Below, in pieces: positions 50,201-63,439 of a stretch of DNA of 64,000 bases. A program made the translations under genes and the position numbers. The notes beneath the pieces were generated by a model that was given only the letters and a program-made list of their open reading frames with translations, was not told the DNA's origin and did not search any database. Source of the stretch: Rusavskia elegans (taxonomy: Eukaryota > Ascomycota > Lecanoromycetes > Teloschistales > Teloschistaceae); the NCBI GenBank assembly GCA_011316305.1, contig SAUG01000015.1, positions 619,980 through 683,979 on the forward strand, read 5' to 3'. The stretch's first letter is position 1. Every line of letters starts with the position of its first letter.

Positions 50201-51970
50201 TAGACAGCGCGCTAATTTCTAATCTATTAAAAATGGAATTTTTCGGCTTTTTAAATAGGTTCTAAATTATATTAAATAATAAAAAATTAAAAAATAATAT
50301 TAATCTAGAAATTTAGATCTAGAAATATTTTTAATTCTACTATACCCTTTTATTAGAAAACCGTTCCTTATTTTAATTTATTTATTCTAGACTATTATTA
50401 AAGCTATAACTAGCTCTTTTAGTTTTTTAATTAGTTAATATTATTAGAATTAACTTTTATTATATTAATAATAGGTATTTTAAACGACCGATTATTTATA
50501 CTATAAAAGTTATTAGGTTTCTAATTATTTTAACTTTAATTCTAGTTTTTAAAATAATTTTTAGACTAATAATCTATATTACTATAAATAAAGCAAGTAC
50601 TAGATTTATTATTCTATTTATATTATTTAGAGTCGTTACTATTAATATTAGGAATATTCCTTCTATTAATACTATTCTAACTATTTTATAATTAGTTTTT
50701 CCGCTTCCGGTTCTTAAATTTTCGAGAATTTCTTTTATTATATAAAAGTAGATAAAATCTATTAGTATAAAAGTTCTACTATTAACCCGGTATCGTTTTA
50801 TCTATATTCTTCTATTATATAATTTAAACTATCTATTTATTATAGCCGAAGTTTTTTAATTTTATATTTTAAATATATATAGTATACTATAACTCCGGAT
50901 AAATTTTAAAAAGAAAAAAAAATCGAATACTATTTTTCTAATAAAGAAAGTAGCTAGGCTTTTAATAATATAAAAAAATTATAGAATTCTAAGATATTCT
51001 AGTTATTATTTTAGATTATATAAAAATACTTCGTTATAGAATCTAATAAATAAAATTTAGGATCGGTAATAAAATTTAAAAGAAAATCTTTAAATATATT
51101 CTATAATATACTATTAAAAATATCTTTATTAATAAAAGATTTCTTTTTCTAAAACTAATAGTTTAACTTCTAACTTTTAATAAAATTCTAAATCTATCGA
51201 ATTTAATCTATATAAATAGATAATATATTAGATTTATAAAACTAATTTCTATAGAATTTAATCTATTTATAGTATTTTTTAAAAGTTATCTTATCGTCGT
51301 ACTTTTTAGGCTCTTTAATCTTAAGTTTTAATAAAGTTTAAAACGCTTATAAAAACCTAATAGCTAGTTTAAAAAAAAGTAAATTATTATCTAGAATATA
51401 GTTTAGATTTATTATATAGAGAACTTCTATTCTATAGTATACTTTTAAAAGGATCTTCTTTTTTACTACTATTTAAATTTCTAAGTCTCGAAACTTTTTA
51501 TTATTATTAGAGTTATCGCTATTATTTCTATTATTATTCGGATTACTACTACTATTAGACGGCTAATCGAAATTAGAACTTCTAGAAATAAAAATCTCTA
51601 AAAAAATACTTCTATTAGATTATAACTAACTATTAGATAGCTATTATTAATAGATTTAGCTACCGGAAATAATATAGTCTACTAATATACTAGTAATGAA
51701 ATTACTATAGAATTCCGATTAGATTTCTTAAATAATAGAAAATAAACTAGAGTTTTTTTATCGGGTATTTTCGGTATAAGCGGATTATATTTATTAGATT
51801 AATCTATAATATCTATAATCCGCGGTTTAATAATTTTAATACTAGTTTAAAGTAATCCTATTTAAAGTATTCTACTACGACTATAACTACTATAAGTACT
51901 ATACGTCGATATTAATATAGTTATACTATAAATAATATATATTAAATTAAAAACGTCTAAATTAATAAAT
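50201..51970 (-). pseudogene. Second Gypsy gag region (approximate)
   Basis: Position between pol and the 5' LTR predicts gag. Protein-like minus segments are present around 51000-51450, but no zinc knuckle was confirmed. The limits are estimates. Confidence 0.4.
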
Positions 51971-51976
51971 TAAAAT

Positions 51977-52216
51977 TATAAAATAGATATATTTCTAGAA
52001 TAGTATATAATTATAGACTAGACGAAAGATATATTATAGAATTAATTTATATTCTAAAATAACTAGAATATAGCCTAATAATAAAAGAAAAAGAAAAAGT
52101 AGGAAAGAATCGAGATCCGATACGCTAGCGATATTCTAGTAACTAGGCGGCAAGCCTTGTCTCTAAACGTTTTAATTATATCTCTAGAGCCTATATAATA
52201 CGTCTAGCGCGTTATA
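51977..52216 (-). repeat. 5' LTR of the second Gypsy element
   Basis: 240 bp, partner of 43945-44179. It retains a less mutated patch near 52145-52165 (GGCGGCAAGCCTTGTCTC) that is A/T-converted in the other LTR. Confidence 0.8.
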
Positions 52217-52221
52217 TTTTT

Positions 52222-52726
52222 AAAACTAGCCGATTACGGATCGCGGATTTAATAGACGTTTAACTTTAAAATATAAAAGGATAATATTTTTATAACCGAA
52301 AAAATTTTATAATATAAAGGTTAGAACGATTTAATTAAATAAAAAGATTATCCTATCTTAGAAATTATATAGAAATCTAATAAAAAGTTAGTAAACTACT
52401 AGAATATTCTATAATAGTTCTATTAAAAAGTACTAAAAAAGTTATTAATTAGTTAAACTTTTTTATAAAAATAATCTATTCGAAAACTACGTTAATATAA
52501 AAATTTAAATCGGTAGAAAAAAATAATTCCGCGATATTTTATATTTTTAATATTTTAAAAACCGCAATTTATTATATTATTCTATTTTTTTTTAATATAT
52601 TCTAATTAATAAAATAGACGCTATTATATTATATACGTTCTATATAATTTTCTTTTTAAATTTTTATACTTTTTTTTAAAACGATATTAACGTACGGTAT
52701 TTAAATAAATAAAATTATTAAAAATA
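52222..52726. other. RIP-degraded stretch, no recognisable gene
   Basis: A/T-rich sequence between the Gypsy element and the SINE. No feature was recognised. Confidence 0.5.
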
Positions 52727-52741
52727 GTTTATTTTATATAT

Positions 52742-53162
52742 ATATACGATTAATCATTCGGATTTTGATTTTAATCTTTTACGATTCTAACGCTAGAGGC
52801 GCTAAATCGATTAGATTATGTAATTATTTAGTATTTAAGTATTTTACCGAAAACTCGAATTAAAGATTCCCGAAGGAGCTAGATCTGGACTAAAACCTAG
52901 AGGGAAACCGTAATCTATTTAATTTTAATTAACTTAATTTCCTTCGATCGATCGGGTTAGGCCGAGATAATCTATTATCTAGTCTTTCTATATTTTAAAC
53001 TCTATAAAAATCGATTTAGTCGATAGAAAAAATTTAAATATTAGATTAGCCTTCGAGGGATTCGAACCCCCGACCCGCTAGATTAACTCCGTTAACTCCG
53101 AGATAGAACGCGGATCTGTTAGGCCTCCAGGTTACGCAGCGTTACTACTGCGCCACCAGGCC
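52742..53162 (-). mobile_element. tRNA-derived SINE, copy 2
   Basis: A 421-bp element in minus orientation, flanked by a perfect 15-bp direct repeat GTTTATTTTATATAT (52727-52741 and 53163-53177). The A box TGGCGCAGTAG (53145-53155) and B box GGTTCGAATCC (53058-53068) are intact and 87 bp apart start to start, as in copy 1. Head and tail align with copy 1 over their whole length with few changes, mainly transitions. It lies directly at the edge of R3 copy 4. Confidence 0.85.
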
Positions 53163-53174
53163 GTTTATTTTATA

Positions 53175-54130
53175 TATTTAGTTAATTTATTCCGATTTTA
53201 ATATCCGGTAAACTAATAGTTTAAAAAGTAAATTAAAAATTAGTAAACTAATATTAAATATATAGTATTAGATTTAATATTTTAATTTAATTAATATAAA
53301 TAACGATTCTATAGAGATTTTATTTAAATTTATTTAGTAATATAACGTATCTTTTTACCAATAATTTAATTAACGTAGAAATTTTTATAGATAAATATAT
53401 CTCGTAGTTATCGCGTTTTTTTTTTATTAATAATATAAATCCTATAATACTATATTCTTGTAAATACTAGAATTTACTAAAACCTATTATATTTATATTT
53501 ATTCCCGTTATAGCTATACCGTAGCAAAACTAGATAATAGTATCTTTATCCGTAATAACTATATCTATTTTCTATAACGTCGACTACTTTATTATAGCTA
53601 GAATAATCTATTTTAATTTCGATAAAGATTTTTTTTTACCGCTTTTAAAAGCTACTATCTAATTTCTTTATTTTTTTTTAATATAATTAACTAGATAAAA
53701 TTTATTGCCGTAGTAGCTAGCGTATTAGCTAGCGATCTTCTTAAAGCTAGCGATCTTTTTAAAGTTATATAGGCTAAAAAATATTTTAATAATTTAATAA
53801 AGCGTTTAGATATAGATTATATGATAAATATAGAAGAGATGATAGCTATAATTAGTTTTTATATAATATATATAATAGATATAGCGGAAAACTTAGATAT
53901 TTTTAATTATTTATAACGTTAAAAAAAGATTAGATAATAGAAAATTTATAATCGAATAAAAAAGAAAATAGTTAATATAATTAACTACGCTATAAATTTT
54001 ATCTAATAGAAATATATTTTTAGTTATAAAAATTTCTTTATATATAAAATATAATAATTATAATCGTATATAATATTAATAATATATATATATAAATATA
54101 TAAAAACTTAATATAATTTTAAATAGAAGT
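53175..54130 (+). repeat. Dispersed repeat R3, copy 4
   Basis: Homologue of 10290-11258 in the same orientation. It has the TATCCGGTAAAC block at 53208, and a GCTAGC-rich block near 53710-53750 that contains a short duplication (AGCTAGCGATCTT-like unit twice). Fully RIP-converted. Confidence 0.6.
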
Positions 54131-55170
54131 TTTTTAAAAAGAATATTTAAAATATTTAAAATATTTCTTAGAATCTTTACTATTATAATAAAACTTTATA
54201 GTCTAGAAATATTTTCGATATACCGATATCTAAAAAAAAACTTTTATATATAAATTTCTAGTTAATAATCTTTTTCTTCTATCTATAAAAAAAAAAGAAA
54301 TAACGGTTTTTTAAAATAAAGAATCTAAAAAGAAAATCTAGTATTATAAATATAGCCGGTATATTTATTAAAATACCATAGTATTTAATATAATATTTGA
54401 TTTTCTATTACGTTATAATAAGTAGAATTTTATAAAATAGTAATAATATTAGTAATAGTAGGTTATTTAATAGGTTTAGTAAATAAATAAATTAAATGAT
54501 AAGTAATTTAATAGTTATAATAAGTAAATATATTAAAAAGAAAATTATTTAGTTATTTTTTTAATAGATAAATAGACTAGCCGTCGGGTTAGGTTTTAAA
54601 TTTAAATTAAATTAATTCGGATTTAAAATCCGACTCGACTTTCGATTCTAATATTAAAAATCGACCCGAATCGTTTAATAGATCGAATCGAACTAATTTA
54701 TTAAAATTCGGATTAAATTTCCGAAATACGGATAGAAATCCGACTCGAAATAACTAATATATAGATAAATATATTAAAAAAGAGTTTATTTAATAGTTTT
54801 AGTAAATAATTATATTAAAATAAAATTTAGTAATTTAAGTAAATATATATTCTAAATAAAGGAAAATATTATTATTTATAAAAATTTCGAATTCGAAGCT
54901 TTTATAATTTATATTTAATTTTTTAGATATCGCTTTATATTATTTTAATAATTAGAAAGTATATATTTTTATTTAATTATTTAAATAATTATATATTATA
55001 AGTTAAATATATAGATATTATAATAAATCTAATATTTTTTAAAAATATTAAAATATTTTAATAATTCTATAATTTATATATATTAAAAGAATAATTAATA
55101 TTAAAAGTAAATATTATAAAAATAAATCTATATATTTATTACGTCTATAATTTTATTAAAGTATTTATAT
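54131..55170. other. RIP-degraded stretch with one CGGATC block
   Basis: A/T-rich apart from a dispersed CGGATC/CCGACCC block at 54590-54765, which resembles 9985-10150. No gene recognised. Confidence 0.5.
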
Positions 55171-55174
55171 TAAG

Positions 55175-55542
55175 TAATAAGATAAATAATTTAATAGTTT
55201 AGTCTAAATAGAGCCGCTAGAATCGCGGGGCCGCTTTTATTTAATAGGTCGATCCTATTAAATATATCGGCTTTTATATTATATATATCGCTTTTTATAG
55301 TCTAGTAGAAGACTTTTTTTTATTAATCGTTAATATAATTACTAAATACTATTTTTATTTATCTTTTATAATTATCTATATAAAAAGAAAACTTTTTAAT
55401 ATTATAGTTTAACTTTTATAATACTATAAATTTAGTTATAATAATCTATTTTAGAGTTTCTTTACTATTTAATAGTTTAAATTATATCTACGGCTATAAC
55501 TAGGCTCGAGTATAACGCCTTCTAATATATAAAGATAATATA
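55175..55542 (+). repeat. 5' LTR of the short retrotransposon
   Basis: Aligns with 58032-58394 along its length, with differences mainly of the transition type. Start is approximate. Confidence 0.7.
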
Positions 55543-55949
55543 TTTTAATAATTTACTATATTAATTTCTTTATTTAATTTAATAGATCGAACTAATACTA
55601 ATAAAATAGCTAGGTTAAATATCTATAAAAAAGATATAAAATTTTTAAAGCTATAGTTTATCTAGATAAATAACCTTTTTATATTATATATAAATTACCT
55701 TTTAAATATAATAATTAAAGGTCTATTTATAATATTATATTTAGAAAAAATAGCCTTTAATAAGATATAATTTTATATAAAAAACTATTTTAATAATTCG
55801 AAAAATTAAAAGGAAAATAAAATAGCCTAGATTTTTTATAAATCTAGTAATCTAATAATAGCTATAAAGATATAATAATAATAATAAAAATAAAATAATA
55901 AAAAGTAAATTAATAGTTCTAAAGTAGTAGAAGTAAATAGCTATTTATA

Positions 55950-56690
55950 CTATTTAGTTTAGAATAAAAATTTCTAAAACGGACTAGAAAATTCTAGCTA
56001 TAAAAGCTTATTTTTATAAAAGATTTAATAGAAAACTTAAAAAAACTATAGTAGCGATCGAATAGCTAGATTTACTAATATTACCTATCGAACTAGTAAT
56101 ATAAATCGATACTAGATAGTATAAATAATATATAGATAAATAGATATTTAGTAAAATAAAGTTTATTAAAAAATAATTTAAAAGAAATCTAATAGAATTT
56201 AGTACTATCGAAACTAAAAGATTACGGATTAAAGTTTATTATTTATATAGAATAACGAGATACTTTAAAAGAAATTATTTAACTAAAAAAATAAAAGAGT
56301 TATTCGACTATTAGTTTAAAATAATAGAAAAATTATCCGAATATAAAACTAGCGAAAATATAATAATATATTAGATAGTCTACTATAATATTAGTTATTT
56401 TATTTATCTACTAGATAAAAAAGGATATAAAAAATTATTATAGAATTTAAACTATATTAAATAGAAAAATCCTTTATATTAGCGCCGAAAATTAAAGTCG
56501 GAAGTTATTATACGATAGTTCTAATAAATAGAAAAAAATAAAATAAAATTATAAAAAGATTATATAAAGAAATCGTAAGTTTTATTTTAAAATATACTAT
56601 AGAAAATTATAGAATTAAAAGAATCGAAATTAGAATATAAAAAAGGTTATCAGAATTATAAGTTTTATATTAATTATAAATATAAAATAT
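55950..56690 (+). pseudogene. gag-like relic with altered zinc knuckle
   Basis: A plus frame is protein-like for about 250 codons with RIP stops ignored. At about 56225-56275 it reads VYYLYRITRYFKRNY, whose spacing is that of a CX2CX4HX4C zinc knuckle in which the Cys and His codons have become Tyr codons, as RIP would produce. This supports a nucleocapsid part of a retrotransposon gag protein. The part upstream of the knuckle is Lys/Arg-rich. Inactive. Confidence 0.55.
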
Positions 56691-58031
56691 TATATTATCT
56701 TAGAAAATAAATAAAAAGAATCGATTTCTAAAATACCGGTATAAAAAGATAATATAGAAAGAAAAATAGAACTATAGATAATATATCTCTTTATATATAA
56801 AAATCTTTAATATAAAGAATTTAGTTCTATATTATATATAGAAAATTAATAAATCCGCGATCTAGATAAAAAATTTAAAAAAGAAAATAAAATATAAAAA
56901 ATAAAAAATAAAAATCTGGAAAAAATATAAATATCTACAATAATAATTAGCTAATAAATATAATAAAAGTTAAGAAAAAATCCGAAGATTATAGATTAAA
57001 TATATTAAAAAAATCTAGTAAAGTAAATATAGTTATATATTAGAATAGAGTTTTTAAAAAAACAGATAATACTAGATTCTAAATTAAATATATAATCGAG
57101 ATATAAAGATAATAGCTAATTTCTATTTCTATTATTTTAGAATAAAATAATAGCTAAAAACTAAAAATTAATTAAAATATCGGAAGATCTAGAGGAAATT
57201 TAAAATATAAATATCTAATTCGAACTAAAAAAAATATCTAAAAAATAATTTTTAACTAGATATTCTTTTATATACGTAGTACTTTTAATAGTTAAAAGAT
57301 ATTTTTTTTAAAAAATCTATTAAAATTTTTTAAATCTAATTCCGGTATTAATTTAATAGATTTCTTTTATATAGATAATATAATATTATTAATTTAGTTA
57401 ATTTTTATTAAAACGCGCTATTTCTAGATAATTAAATTATCTTTTTTCTTTTTAAAAGTTTTAAAATACTAAATAAAGTAAACCTATTTCGCTAGTAAAT
57501 TATAAAGGTTTAACTCGAAAATAAATAAATTATTATAAATTTCCTTTTAATTAAAATATAATAACTAAATTATCTAGTTATTTTTAAATATTCGAATATT
57601 ATATCCTTGATTTTAATACGGAATTTTACTTTTTCGGATTTAAATCGCTTTTCTATAATAGAATTAATAGATATATTAAAATAGAAAAATATTAAATCTT
57701 TAAATAGATTCGGAAATAAAAGTATTATAATGTTTTTTAGAATTTATATACTTTTTATAAAGATCGATATCCGGAAGTATTTTATAGATTTTAAATAAAT
57801 TACGCGAATAATAATTATAAAGAAATATAAATAACCTTTTACGATACTATATATCTAAATAAAGTTTTAAATAGAAAATTACTTTATATATAATAAAAAA
57901 TAAAAGAAAAAAAAAATTAGTAAAAGACGGACCGGGTTTATCTTTTATAGATATAGTATACTAGATAAAAAACGTTATAAAAAGAGCTATATTATATCTA
58001 TAAATCTATAGAGATATTTATATTAATTAAT

Positions 58032-58394
58032 TAAATAAACGGATTAATAAATTAGTTTAGTTAAAGCTACTAGAGTCGCGGGGCCGTTTCTATTTAATAG
58101 ATTTATTCTATTAGATAGACCGATCTTTATATTATATATATCGCTTTTTATAGTCTAGTAGATAATATCTTTTATTAGTTATTAATATAATTACTAAAAA
58201 TTATTTCTGTTCTTCTTTTATAATTATCTATATAATAAAGACGATTTATAATATTATAATTTTATTTTTATAGTTATATAGAATCGGTTATAATAGTCTA
58301 TACTAGAATTTCTTTACTATTTAGTAGTTCGGACTACGTCTACAGTTATAGCTAGATTTAAATATAATATCTTCTAATATATAGAGACGTTATA
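58032..58394 (+). repeat. 3' LTR of the short retrotransposon
   Basis: Partner of 55175-55542, with slightly less conversion at the end (GACGTTATA here, GATAATATA in the 5' copy). Confidence 0.7.
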
Positions 58395-59033
58395 AAGTAA
58401 CGCGGCTATTTATATACAATTTTAATATAATTAATAGTATATAAATATACTATTTTAGTATTTTGTATATATACGGTCCTACGTTAAATTTAATAAAAAA
58501 TTTAAAAAACGATTTTATTATAGAAATATAAAGATTAATAATCCTTTTCTAAATCGTATCTAATTCGTATTATACGATTTTAAACTATAGATATAATATA
58601 AAAATTTCAAGCGAATTCTAATATAGAAAAATATAACTATAAAATCGGAAGAATTTATTATATTTTAAAACGATTATTAAATTTTTTAGATATTAAACGC
58701 GCTAGTAGCTAGAGATTCTAATAGAGTAAAAACTCTATACGAAAGAAATTCTTTTTTCTATTAATTAATTCTATTATCTAATAGACTTTTTTTTTATATT
58801 TATTTACTATATAGATTTCAAAACGAAATCTAGATTTTATAATATTCTAATTTACTAAATATTAAATTTAAAATAATTAATTCTTTTATTAAAAAATTTA
58901 TACTTTTTTAATTTAAAATAAAATTATTTTATCTTTTTAAATTCGAAAATATTACTATAATATAATTAATATTTTTTTTAAAATTTTAATTTATATTCTA
59001 AAATACTATCGAAAAAATTAATAATAAATATAT

Positions 59034-59160
59034 CGAAATCTTTATATAATATATTATTTATAATAATATAATATATTATCAAAACGTCTATATATCGAAT
59101 TCTTTATATAATATATTATTTATAATAAAATAATATATTATTAAAACGTCTATATATTAA
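59034..59160. repeat. Tandem duplication, 62-bp period, two units
   Basis: A unit beginning ATCGAAATCTTTATATAAT is repeated once with few changes, both units ending AAACGTCTATATAT. It lies in otherwise featureless RIP'd DNA (58400-59595), so the duplication may post-date some of the mutation. Confidence 0.6.
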
Positions 59161-59611
59161 AATATATTACTAGATATTAATATCCAATATCGAATATAAT
59201 ATATTATATTACTTTAAATTATTTATATTAAAATTAGCTAATTTTAAATTATAAATGAAAACTATTATCTATAATATTATTTGGCTTTTTATAATCGAAA
59301 TATAATCGGAATATTTAATCTTTTTTAAATATAAAAAGAATCGAATAATCTATTAAAAATAAAAAATATCTAATAAATTTCTTTTTAATATTTTTATTTA
59401 ATAATTTATAAATTTTAAAAAACTTTATTCTAAAAAATATATAAATCTATTTAACTATAAATAATTTTTTTAATTTAAATGTGGATTTTCTATATATAAT
59501 TAAAATAAAACTTATATTATTATAGTTAAATTCTTTAAATAAAATTATCTATTTTTTTATATATTTTCGAAAATTTTTCTAATAGATTTTTTTTAAACTT
59601 TTTATTAAATA

Positions 59612-60032
59612 TATACGATTAATAATTCGGATTTTAATTTTAATTTTTTACGAATCTAATATTAGAGGTACTAATTCGATTAGATTACGTAATTATTTAG
59701 TATTTAAATATTTTACCGAGAATTCGAATTTAGAATTTTCGAAAAAACTAGATTTAAACTAAAATCTAAAAGGAAACCGTAGTCTATTTAATTTTAATTA
59801 ATTTAATATACTTCGATCGAAATAGCTAGACCGAGGCGATCTACTAACTAGGCCTTCTATATTGTAAAATTCTATAAAAATCGACTTTAATTAATAGAAA
59901 AAACTTAAATATTAGATTAGCTTTCGAGGGATTCGAATTTCCGATCTACCGGATTAATTCCGCTAATTCCGAAGAATACTAGATCCGCTAGGCTTCTAGA
60001 TTATATAGCGTTACTACTACGCTATTTAGATT
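59612..60032 (-). mobile_element. tRNA-derived SINE, copy 3
   Basis: A 421-bp element in minus orientation with a perfect 16-bp direct repeat AACTTTTTATTAAATA (59596-59611 and 60033-60048). It is homologous to the other two copies throughout, but the promoter has decayed: on plus the A box complement reads CTACTACGCTA (60014-60024) and the B box complement GGATTCGAATT (59929-59939). It is the most RIP-mutated copy, yet its target duplication is perfect. Confidence 0.85.
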
Positions 60033-60084
60033 AACTTTTTATTAAATAATTTAAATTTTTAAAATCTTTTAATTTTTATTTCTA

Positions 60085-61640
60085 TTTAGACTAGCCGTCG
60101 GATCGGGTTTCGAATCCGAGTTAATTTATTAAATCTAATCTAATTCGACCGAGTTTTAAATCCTAAATTGTAATCCGATCCGATCCGCTAAAACTACTAA
60201 ATTCTAGTATAAAAGTATAAAGCTAATATAACTTTTATACGAATTTTTAAAAGAAAACTCTAATTAATTAACTATATTAACTAGAAAAATTCAAATTCGA
60301 GAAAATATATTATCTAAATATATTATTTTTATTAGAATATTAAATATATATTATACTAAATATATTTTATAGTTAGATCGAATTCGGATTAGATTATTAA
60401 ATTATCCGACCCGAATTTAACCCGTTACAATTCGGGTCGGATCCGGATCGGATTACTAAAATCGGATCGGATATCCGATAATTTAATAAAAATCCGATTT
60501 AAACCGGTTAGTCTATTTCTATTATAATTTTTTTATTATAAATAGTTATTACCGATATTTAATAAATAGAATTTAAATAGTTGATTTTTATTTATCTTTA
60601 AAAATATAAATTTATATTTTATATTTAAATTTTTAATTATTAATATTATATATTTTTAATTTAAAAAGATTATTTTTATTAATTATTAGATTATAAATAA
60701 TTATATATGATATTAATATACTATTTTATAGATAAATATATATATAATATTAAAATATTATTTTTTTTATTATATATTTCTCTTTATTTAAATTAATATT
60801 AACTTTTTTTGTTTTTTCTATTTCTATTTAGTAATAGACTTTTTTTTCGATAACTAAAATATAGAAATTCTTTTTTTAATTCGAAAAAAGTCTTTTTTAT
60901 TATTAAATCCTTTAATATAAAACTTTTAATTATATTTCGATCTATTATTAATTTAATATTCTATAATATATTATTAATTTAGATAAATATTCTATTTTCG
61001 AATATATATAAACTGGTTATCGGATCGGATTTCGAATTTTAGTTAATTAATCTAATCCGACCCGGCCGGATTTTAAATCTAGATTAACTAATTCGACCTA
61101 ATCTAATAAAATACTAAATTCTAATATAAAAGTATAAAGCTAATATAATATTTATACGAATTTACTAAAAAAAATCTAAATATCTATTTATATTATTTTA
61201 GAAAATTCTAATTTAAGAAAATATATTATTTAAATATATTATTTTAATTAAAATATTATAAATAAAAATTTTAAAATATATAATTTATTTAAATTAGATT
61301 TTAATCGGATTACTAAAATCGGATCTAATATCCGACGGTTCGACGGAAACTAATTTAAATCGGTTAGTCTAAATATATATAATTAGCTAAATAATTATTT
61401 TCTTTGATTTATTAAATTATATATTTGTAATATAGTTATTATTATTTAATTAATTATTATTAAACCGATCGTTAGATCGAATTTCGAATCTAGATTTAAA
61501 AAACCGACCCGATTCGAGTCGGTTCCGATTTTTCTAGGTACTAAACCGAATCGGATCGGATTATTTTAAAATTTAATCCGATTCGGTTTTAAATCGAATC
61601 CGAAAATCCGAGTTTAATCTATTAAAATCGTTAAAACCTC
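60085..61640. repeat. Cluster of five dispersed CGGATC/CCGACCC blocks
   Basis: Blocks at 60085-60210, 60375-60515, 61015-61110, 61310-61375 and 61455-61640, separated by A/T-rich DNA. Two of the spacers share a segment: AGTATAAAGCTAATATAA (60210 and 61133) followed by homologous sequence, so a unit of roughly 0.5 kb is itself duplicated about 920 bp apart. Non-coding. Confidence 0.55.
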
Positions 61641-61739
61641 TATTTCTATATTATAAAATCTATTTTTTTTAAAAATAGTAAAATAATAAATTTAAGTAAT
61701 ATAAATATCTAAATCTACTATCTTTAGATAAAAAGAATT

Positions 61740-63437
61740 AATTAAAATATTTAATAATCTTTTTTATATTTTTATTATCTTCGGTTTCTATTTTCGTTTA
61801 TTTTTCTATATCTTTTTTTTTTATATCTTTATTTTTATCTTTATCTTTATTCTAATTTAAATTAATACTTCTAGCTAAACTTTTATTATTTTCGAATTTA
61901 ATATTATTCTATTTAGTAGAATACTTTTCGACTATCTAAACTTTATTATTAATTTTAACGATATTATTAATATTTTTATCTTTTTTTTTATACGGAAATT
62001 TAACAGCTATAATAGCTATATTATAACTATAGCTAAATTTTTTAGTAAACTTCGACTATTTTTATAGAGATTCTAGTATTCTAGCGATTTTAAATTCTTT
62101 AAAGCCGCTATAATAGATTATTTATTATTAGATAAAATTAATAAATAAAAATCCTTTATCTATTTCTTTAGTAGCTATAAAATTAAAAGTTAGATAGTTT
62201 TTTTTATATTTAATATTATATTTTAATTTATTATTTTCTTTTACTTCTATTTTATCTAATTAATAAATATTATTTCTTCCGTTTTTTTTTAGCGAATTTT
62301 ATTATAAAGTTTAATTTTATAATATAATATTATATATAAATTAATATCTAGTATTATCTATTCTTTTCTATTATATTATTAAAGTCTATTACTAATTCTA
62401 TAGTTCGTTTCTTTATTTCTAGCGTTTTATTCTAAAAGGAACTTTATATTTAGATCTATAGTTTTCTATATATCTATTTCCTTTAATTTCTAGAAGCGTT
62501 TATATAGAGAAATATATTCTATACTTTATTTTTTATAGAACGTATATTTAGATTCCGACTATTTTCTATCGCGTTCGCGGTTTATAACCGATTTAGATTT
62601 AATAGATAGTAATTTTAATTTAAATATAGCGGTATATTATATATTAATATAGATAATATAATAGAATTATATAATAGAATATTATAATTAATAATAGAAA
62701 GTATTTATATAAATTAATAGCTAAAAGTATATAGAAAATTATATTAAAATACGCTAGAAATTTATATAATATATAGATTTATTTACTTTAACCGAAATCT
62801 AGTCGAAGATTATATTAAATAATTAAATTTTATTTTCGATTTTCCCTTTTATATTAAATAACTACTATAATAAGTTTTAAATAATTTATATACTATATTA
62901 TAAATTTTTTTTTCTATTATATAAATTTATATATTATATATATTAATCGGACTAGTAATATATTAGAATAATATTATAAATTATATAATAGCGCTATTAA
63001 ATATTTTAATATATAAAAATATTATAAAACCGATTTATAAAAATCTAGAAAAGACTAGAAATATTTAAATTTAATAAAGAAAATAGAAATTCGCTAGTAT
63101 AACGGTAAAAATGTTATTCTAAAATATTTAAAAATCTAAATCTTTAAATTAATAATATATCGATAGAAATATAAATAGAAAACTAATATTATAGTTTTCC
63201 GAAATATCTATCGCTATTAGAAAAATTTCGATAATCTAATTCTAAAAGTACTATTTGCTAGACTATATTATAAAATCTTCGAAAAGATCGTTATAGAAGT
63301 AGTTAATTCGGTTAGAATTATTAGAATATAGAATATAATATTAGCTATTTTATAAATTTTTATAATAATATATATTATTATTTATCTATTAAATAAATAT
63401 ATTATTCTATTATATTATTATTTATATACGACTATAT
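61740..63437 (-). mobile_element. Dispersed repeat R1, copy C
   Basis: Same orientation as copy A (7925-9650). The Myb-like minus relic with its charged tail is at about 62700-61760 and the second frame on plus at about 63100-63330. At 63437 the homology to copy A stops at ATATCC, exactly where R3 copy 5 begins, so R3 inserted into this copy. Confidence 0.5.
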
Positions 63438-63439
63438 CC

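Larger units (their letters stand above)
43940..52221 (-). mobile_element. Second Ty3/Gypsy chromodomain retrotransposon, RIP-degraded
   Basis: The element spans 43945-52216 (about 8.27 kb) with LTRs of 235 and 240 bp. TTTTT lies directly outside both ends (43940-43944, 52217-52221), consistent with a 5-bp target duplication but weak because it is a homopolymer. Coding is on minus. It is about 0.8 kb longer than the first element, and the LTR sequences differ, so it is a separate family. Extra length lies behind the chromodomain. Confidence 0.8.
55175..58394 (+). mobile_element. Short LTR retrotransposon retaining a gag-like frame
   Basis: Direct repeats of about 360 bp (about 55175-55542 and 58032-58394) bound a 3.2-kb element. 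Shared blocks include TCGCGGGGCCG, CGCTTTTTATAGTCTAGTAG and the end CTTCTAATATATA. The edges are uncertain by about 10 bp and no clean target duplication was found (TTAAG against TAAAG at best). The interior holds a gag-like relic on plus and no recognisable reverse transcriptase or integrase, so it is either a deletion derivative or a non-autonomous element. Confidence 0.7.
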
